A stretch of DNA of 64,000 nucleotides from Ridgeia piscesae (lineage: Eukaryota; Annelida; Polychaeta; Sabellida; Siboglinidae), in the NCBI GenBank assembly GCA_025642075.2, contig JAODUO010000070.1:400001-464000 (forward strand). Direction: 5' to 3'. The translations under genes and the position numbers were made by a program. Of the stretch, positions 61,674 through 64,000 are shown in pieces. The notes beneath the pieces were generated by a model, which made no database searches, was not told the origin of the DNA, and worked only from the letters and a program-made list of their open reading frames with translations. Numbering within the stretch: position 1 is the first letter of the stretch; every line of letters begins with the position of its first letter.

Positions 61674-64000
61674 ACATATTATAATATATATTATTTATAT
61701 CATAGTAATTTTGTCACATCTATAACAATTGTGGTATTTCTTTCATATAATAGTTAATAACACATGTTAGCATATTAATTTTTGGTCCCTCTAAACAGAC
61801 CTTTGTATAGATTTTCAGTGTTTTATGAATCTATAGCCAACTTATTATCAGAATGTGTAATGATAACGTTAACTAAAACATAAAAAGATCCATTTTGTGA
61901 CTGCAGACGTCGCCGTGCCGTGATGAGGAAGAAGCTGTTTCTGAAACATTCTTCCCACATCCCTGGGGCAACAGAGCTCCTCTCCCTCCCTCCCTCCCAT
62001 AGGGCTTCCCTCTGGCCCATGCCGGAGACATCCCTGCCCCACGACAGCATCCAAGCGGAGGTCAACCTCGCCCTCGATGGCATCCTCACAGGTGGCAGCA
62101 CCCGCAGACATGATGTGTCACATGAGATGATGTCCCCAGCAAACGTGGAATGCGATGGGGATGTGACAGAGTTGGGGAGTGCGTGGTCAGTCACGGGGAG
62201 GCATACGGCGGAGGAGGCAAGACCGCTTCCGCCGATTCCCCGCAGGAGGAGCCACAGGAAACACGAGAGTGGGCAGCGTGCAAACAGCACGCGCTCGAAG
62301 ACACGCACGCATGGCCGGTCACGCGGCGTACAGATGAGAGAGGTGCGAGCGTCCATCTATGAGACACTGCGGTCACTTCGTCACAGGGAGAAGCACGCGG
62401 CCAGACGGGGGGACAGCCAACGACTTCACCAGAGGGAGCCACCGGTGATCGGACAAACCACGCAGACGTACAACAGCATAGAGCAACTCCTCGGGTCGTC
62501 CTCCATATGCCCACCAGATGGCAGCATCCCTGACCTGAACGCCGCAAATGTCACATCATGGACCTTGGATCATTTCCGATGTCCTTTCGATGACGACAAG
62601 TGCCAAACGGCCAACATTTCTGGCATGGTGGCAGCACCATCTCCAAGACCACACACTCGCCATCAAGCGTCCACCAGTTGCAGCATGGCAGCACCAGTCG
62701 ATAACATCTGCTACTCGGTCTCCTCAAACTCCAGCAAGATGGCAGCACCCTCTGTCAAGTTCGTCGACAGACATGACCGACCTTCAAAACACAACAAGAG
62801 GGCGCCACCGTCGGTGCATCTCACTGATGCCACTCACCAAGCTTCTGCCAACTCAAGCATGAGGGCAGCACCGGAGAAACCCTTTTCCGATATCACGTTT
62901 GGGCTGTTCCCCCTTCCCCCTCCCCCACAGCTCCTCCTGGACATCCAAAGCAACTCCACCCTCCCCCTCGGTGACACCCCCGTGGAAAGACGGACTACCA
63001 GTCAGACCCTGGTCAGACCAGGACCATCAGGACAGACCACAAGGACCTGGAAGAGTGACTCCACCCTGCCCCATGGAGGACACAAGGACAATGGCCACCA
63101 TCGCCATGGCAACACACAACAGTCTTCAGGTACTATTAGACTGATACTACATTTGTGATTATGTATCGTCTTCTGTTCCTACGTGTCTTTTTTCCCCGCA
63201 TTCATCACTTAGTATAGAATTGCTGTTTTTTGTATTTAAATTTGATATCCTATCAACAGCCCAACTCTCTTCTCACTTTACCGTCTTCTTCCATTTCTCA
63301 TTTCTCATTCACTCTTTCTCATCTGTAATTTATATAGTTTTGTTCGTTGATGGAAACTGTTAAAGAAAATGTTTTGGGTCACTGCTACAATAACTCGACA
63401 CTGGCTGGGGTCAGCCATCCAATCAACTTATCAAGTTACCCAGGGATACTTCTCTTACCAGTCAATGAATAATAAATGGGTTTCGGGTTTTTTTTTCCAG
63501 TTACAAACAATCAGTTATTACACATACTACATGCTGTGTGTATACCTCTTTTATACGATTAAATACACAGGTATATTTTATGTTAATTTTACGAACTTCT
63601 TGTTTTCAATTCTAACTCTGATAACACTTCGAATACTGACTGGTGGTATATACATACTCCAAGAAGTGAAGCATTAGTGAGTTTTATCATGTTTTTCATG
63701 TTATCATTGTTACTAAAATGTTAAAATGTTATCAGTTAATAACTTGAATATCAATTATTGATTTTGAGGGTGACCAACACAACTCAGCTCGGTTTCTAAG
63801 AAATCGAGTCTTTTTATTTATTAATATTTATAATTAAACTCTATTTCTGTTTCAGGGCATGGCAAGGGGTGTTCAGACCATGAAATGGCACAACACATGA
63901 TAACCACCCCTCCACTTCCCTCCCCACCCCCCTATCACACACCCTCCTCCAGACCCCCCACACCACCACCCCCATTTGTTGAGTTCACCCCCTCCCCACC
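45399..64000 (+). CDS. Gene 4: SUEL-lectin/CUB/giant mucin-like membrane protein (3' end beyond window)
   Basis: Exons: 45399-45738, 47669-48007, 48433-58107, 61152-61224, 61907-63129 and 63856 to past 64000. Phases 1,1,1,2,1 match genes 1 and 2 where comparable. Signal peptide and lectin lie in one exon. The stalk is one 9,675-bp exon of about 3,200 codons with six tandem arrays. The rest is a TM helix, a roughly 400-residue tail and a Pro-rich exon. A very long, probably heavily O-glycosylated stalk carrying a lectin/CUB head suggests a cell-surface mucin-type receptor. The frame is open from 48433 to 56005. An extra G at 56006 and further frame changes between 57560 and 57975 break it as printed. 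Confidence 0.78.
45935..46965. repeat. 40-bp minisatellite with a 16-bp sub-array
   Basis: The unit holds GTTGTTTTGTGACTGTTCCA and TGTATCTCTTCGTTGACGG; about 25 copies lie in the gene 4 lectin-CUB intron. A block near 46195-46250 recurs at about 46560-46625, so part of the array was duplicated as a higher-order unit. At 46812-46905 a 16-bp sub-unit (CCATTTTGTGACTGTT) is repeated about six times. Minus-strand open frames are artefacts. Confidence 0.93.
46966..47668. other. Gene 4 intron, AT-rich
   Basis: Nothing is recognised apart from ATTATTA-rich stretches leading to the CUB exon acceptor (tgttttag). Confidence 0.4.
47669..48007 (+). CDS. Gene 4 exon: CUB domain
   Basis: 113 codons in phase 1-1, donor AGAA followed by gtaagt. 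Markers: DVCS, ITSPHFPQSYPPQ, HCTC, PCEDW, TECGY and the final GMGFWYKVRS. The fold pattern is complete with five Cys. The terminal strand is FWYK rather than the FWLYYKG of genes 1 and 2. Confidence 0.92.
48433..58107 (+). CDS. Gene 4 giant exon: mucin-like stalk of about 3,200 codons
   Basis: The acceptor ttttgtag completes an AGT codon in phase 1; the donor ACAGG followed by gtaagt gives phase 1. In order it holds a unique N-terminal part, arrays A-F (listed separately), and non-repetitive Thr/Ser/Asn-rich linkers. Cysteine is nearly absent (CGR near the start and SPCQ near the end). The exon is one reading frame for 7.5 kb. After 56006 the coding signal moves between frames: a G insertion at 56006, then changes at about 57565, 57665, 57790 and 57965. 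The last segment (LYQQIQLHLSQLSQ region) is back in phase for the TM exon. Clustered breaks at one end suggest consensus errors or recent decay. Confidence 0.75.
49311..49958 (+). repeat. Coding array A: 10-residue SAHSQATVTQ repeat, about 22 copies
   Basis: The 30-bp unit is CACAGTCAGCACACTCACAG plus GCCACAGT. It is perfectly in register over about 650 bp with no indel. Variants cluster: HYQAVVTQ, HSLASVTQ and AQSQATVTQ types recur in blocks, indicating past duplication of multi-unit segments. It is rich in Ser/Thr, as expected for O-glycosylation. Confidence 0.93.
50143..50835 (+). repeat. Coding array B: 10-residue NQENRPSGDT repeat, about 23 copies
   Basis: The 30-bp unit contains ACACAAACCAAGAGAACAGA and CCATCAGGC. 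There are no indels; variants are G/S/I/N at two positions. A 90-bp trio (KPSVGT-type) is itself repeated twice near 50640-50770. The whole array is stop-free in several frames on both strands, which creates spurious open frames. Confidence 0.93.
52160..52560 (+). repeat. Coding array C: degenerate PFGDINQ repeat
   Basis: Ten-residue spacing of GDINQ or TNQ motifs (FGDINQKIQ, FGDINQDIE, FGDINQYIR, then weaker copies). It shares the D-x-NQ core with array B, so it is probably an older copy of the same repeat, separated by about 1.3 kb. Confidence 0.75.
53130..53835 (+). repeat. Coding array D: Thr/Ser/Pro mucin tract
   Basis: Irregular TTSTTP and FTTSTTEP units. It is the most classic mucin-type PTS region of the exon. 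On the opposite strand it reads a long Val-rich artefact. Confidence 0.85.
54100..54330 (+). repeat. Coding array E: six-residue GGDKVT repeat, about 13 copies
   Basis: The 18-bp unit is GGAGACAAGGTCACAGGA. Variants are KVPGGD, KVTRGD and KVIEGD. It is charged and Gly-rich rather than Thr-rich. RGD tripeptides occur in several units (RGDKV), an integrin-type motif that may be coincidental. Confidence 0.9.
54990..55013 (+). other. CUB-terminal-like motif inside the giant exon
   Basis: The exon encodes YEFWVYYRGK here, closely resembling the FWLYYKG strand that ends the CUB exons of genes 1 and 2. No other CUB features precede it. It may be a relic of an exon junction captured within the giant exon. 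Confidence 0.4.
55195..56560 (+). repeat. Coding array F: 14-residue RLNQQPTVSTKPSK / RLSQQPTVSPQPLE repeat
   Basis: The 42-bp unit shows three phases of divergence. First come near-identical STKPSK units (55195-55500), then SPQPLE/SPQPPE units (55680-56280), then worn units (56280-56560). The single extra G at 56006 in CAACCGTACTGTG versus CAACCTACTGTG shifts the frame mid-array. Confidence 0.92.
58315..58814. mobile_element. MITE with long terminal inverted repeats, TTAA target site
   Basis: The left end (58315, GGCGACATGATCAGTTTGTG, continuing with a TTTTTATTGCAAAATCAT-type segment) is matched in inverted orientation by the right end (to 58814, reading AGCGACATGGTCTGTTCGTG). Similarity extends over about 85 bp. 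TTAA flanks both ends (58311-58314 and 58815-58818). A 500-bp, non-coding, TTAA-flanked TIR element fits a piggyBac-type MITE. It lies in the gene 4 stalk-TM intron; the middle is GC-richer than its surroundings. Confidence 0.75.
58819..61151. other. Gene 4 intron, nothing else recognised
   Basis: AT-rich DNA. Several AGTTGC/GCAACT pairs occur at about 58990-59210. No exon is supported. Confidence 0.4.
61152..61224 (+). CDS. Gene 4 exon: transmembrane helix
   Basis: Acceptor tttatttcag, donor AGAG followed by gtaaat, phase 1 in and 2 out. It codes LLVTAIVGWFVLVLGLALFF then CWKR: a strong TM helix and basic stop-transfer. Exon size (73 bp) and phases match gene 1 and gene 2 TM exons. Confidence 0.9.
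61507..61690. repeat. (AT)n / ATATAT-rich microsatellite in gene 4 intron
   Basis: Two AT runs separated by about 60 bp of AT-rich unique DNA between the TM and tail exons. Confidence 0.92.
61907..63129 (+). CDS. Gene 4 exon: cytoplasmic tail
   Basis: The acceptor ctgcag completes an Arg; about 407 codons in one frame, donor TCAG followed by gtacta in phase 1. It begins with a basic RRRAVMRKK stretch. Motifs: RPLPPIPRRR (class I SH3 ligand), IYETL and TYNSIEQLL tyrosine sites, FPLPPPPQ (EVH1-like). A loose module containing MAAP, VAAP or RAAP recurs about every 15-30 residues between codons of 62620 and 62880. There is no catalytic domain, so signalling would be through adaptors. The tail is far longer than those of genes 1-3. 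Confidence 0.83.
62511..62525 (+). promoter_or_regulatory. CTCF-core-like motif within the tail exon
   Basis: CCACCAGATGGCAGC matches the consensus CCACNAGRKGGCRSY at every position. A one-mismatch match lies at 62792-62806 (CAACAAGAGGGCGCC), and partial copies of the GGCAGCACC half occur at about 62090, 62630, 62688, 62741 and 62866. The motif lies in coding DNA, so protein constraint may explain the repeated half-motif. Binding is untested. Confidence 0.3.
63856..64000 (+). CDS. Gene 4 exon: proline-rich tail end (cut by window)
   Basis: The acceptor ctgtttcag is followed in phase 1 by GHGKGCSDHEMAQHM and a proline-rich segment containing SPPPYHTP (PPxY, a WW-domain ligand) and TPPPPF. It is open to the last base of the window, so the gene continues beyond 64000. 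Confidence 0.7.

Noticed and set aside
62191..62547. Minus-strand frames in the gene 4 tail exon
   Set aside because: Shadows of the plus-strand tail exon, which has correct splice phase on both sides.

Overview
This window is nuclear DNA of an animal, most likely an invertebrate. It has spliced genes with GT-AG introns, a promoter-like segment with CCAAT and GC boxes, AATAAA signals, tRNA-derived SINEs, a non-LTR retrotransposon remnant, a TTAA-flanked MITE, and very large microsatellite and minisatellite load. SUEL-type (rhamnose-binding) lectin domains joined to CUB domains fit a lophotrochozoan or mollusc-like genome. That placement is a best guess from gene content and repeat style, not a demonstration.

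The main content is a head-to-tail cluster of four related single-pass membrane protein genes, all on the + strand. I derived them from splice sites, reading phase and domain motifs. Gene 1 (11113-15390) and gene 2 (18962-25059) share one plan: signal peptide, SUEL-like lectin exon, CUB exon, Ser/Thr-rich stalk exon, transmembrane (TM) exon, cytoplasmic tail with tyrosine motifs. Every junction up to the TM exon is phase 1; the TM/tail junction is phase 2. Gene 3 (27301-34361) keeps only a short stalk, a TM segment and a tail with YxN, other tyrosine and SH3-ligand motifs; no lectin or CUB exon is visible. Gene 4 (45399 to beyond 64000) has signal peptide plus lectin in one exon, a CUB exon, one 9.7-kb exon coding a mucin-like stalk of about 3,200 residues, a TM exon, a long tail, and a proline-rich last exon cut by the window edge. 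Together they look like a tandemly expanded family of adhesion or pattern-recognition receptors.

Layout: 1-10,700 is non-genic and repeat-rich, with a possible CpG-type promoter and first exon at 3,240-3,474. 10,728-25,059 holds genes 1 and 2. 25,060-34,361 holds gene 3, whose intron is largely a 5.9-kb array of a 41-bp unit. That unit is a copy of the gene's own TM-exon splice acceptor and exon start. 34,400-45,200 is intergenic, with SINEs, a LINE 3' end, a 2.65-kb array of a 17-bp unit, and (AT)n. 45,399-64,000 holds gene 4.

Sequence quality matters here. The 41-bp and 17-bp arrays contain many one-base indels, a CA-flanked block at 10.2-11.0 kb is a garbled duplicate, and genes 3 and 4 carry frame breaks. 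Some of these are probably consensus errors rather than biology. Most long open frames outside the four genes are stop-free tandem repeats and are not treated as genes.
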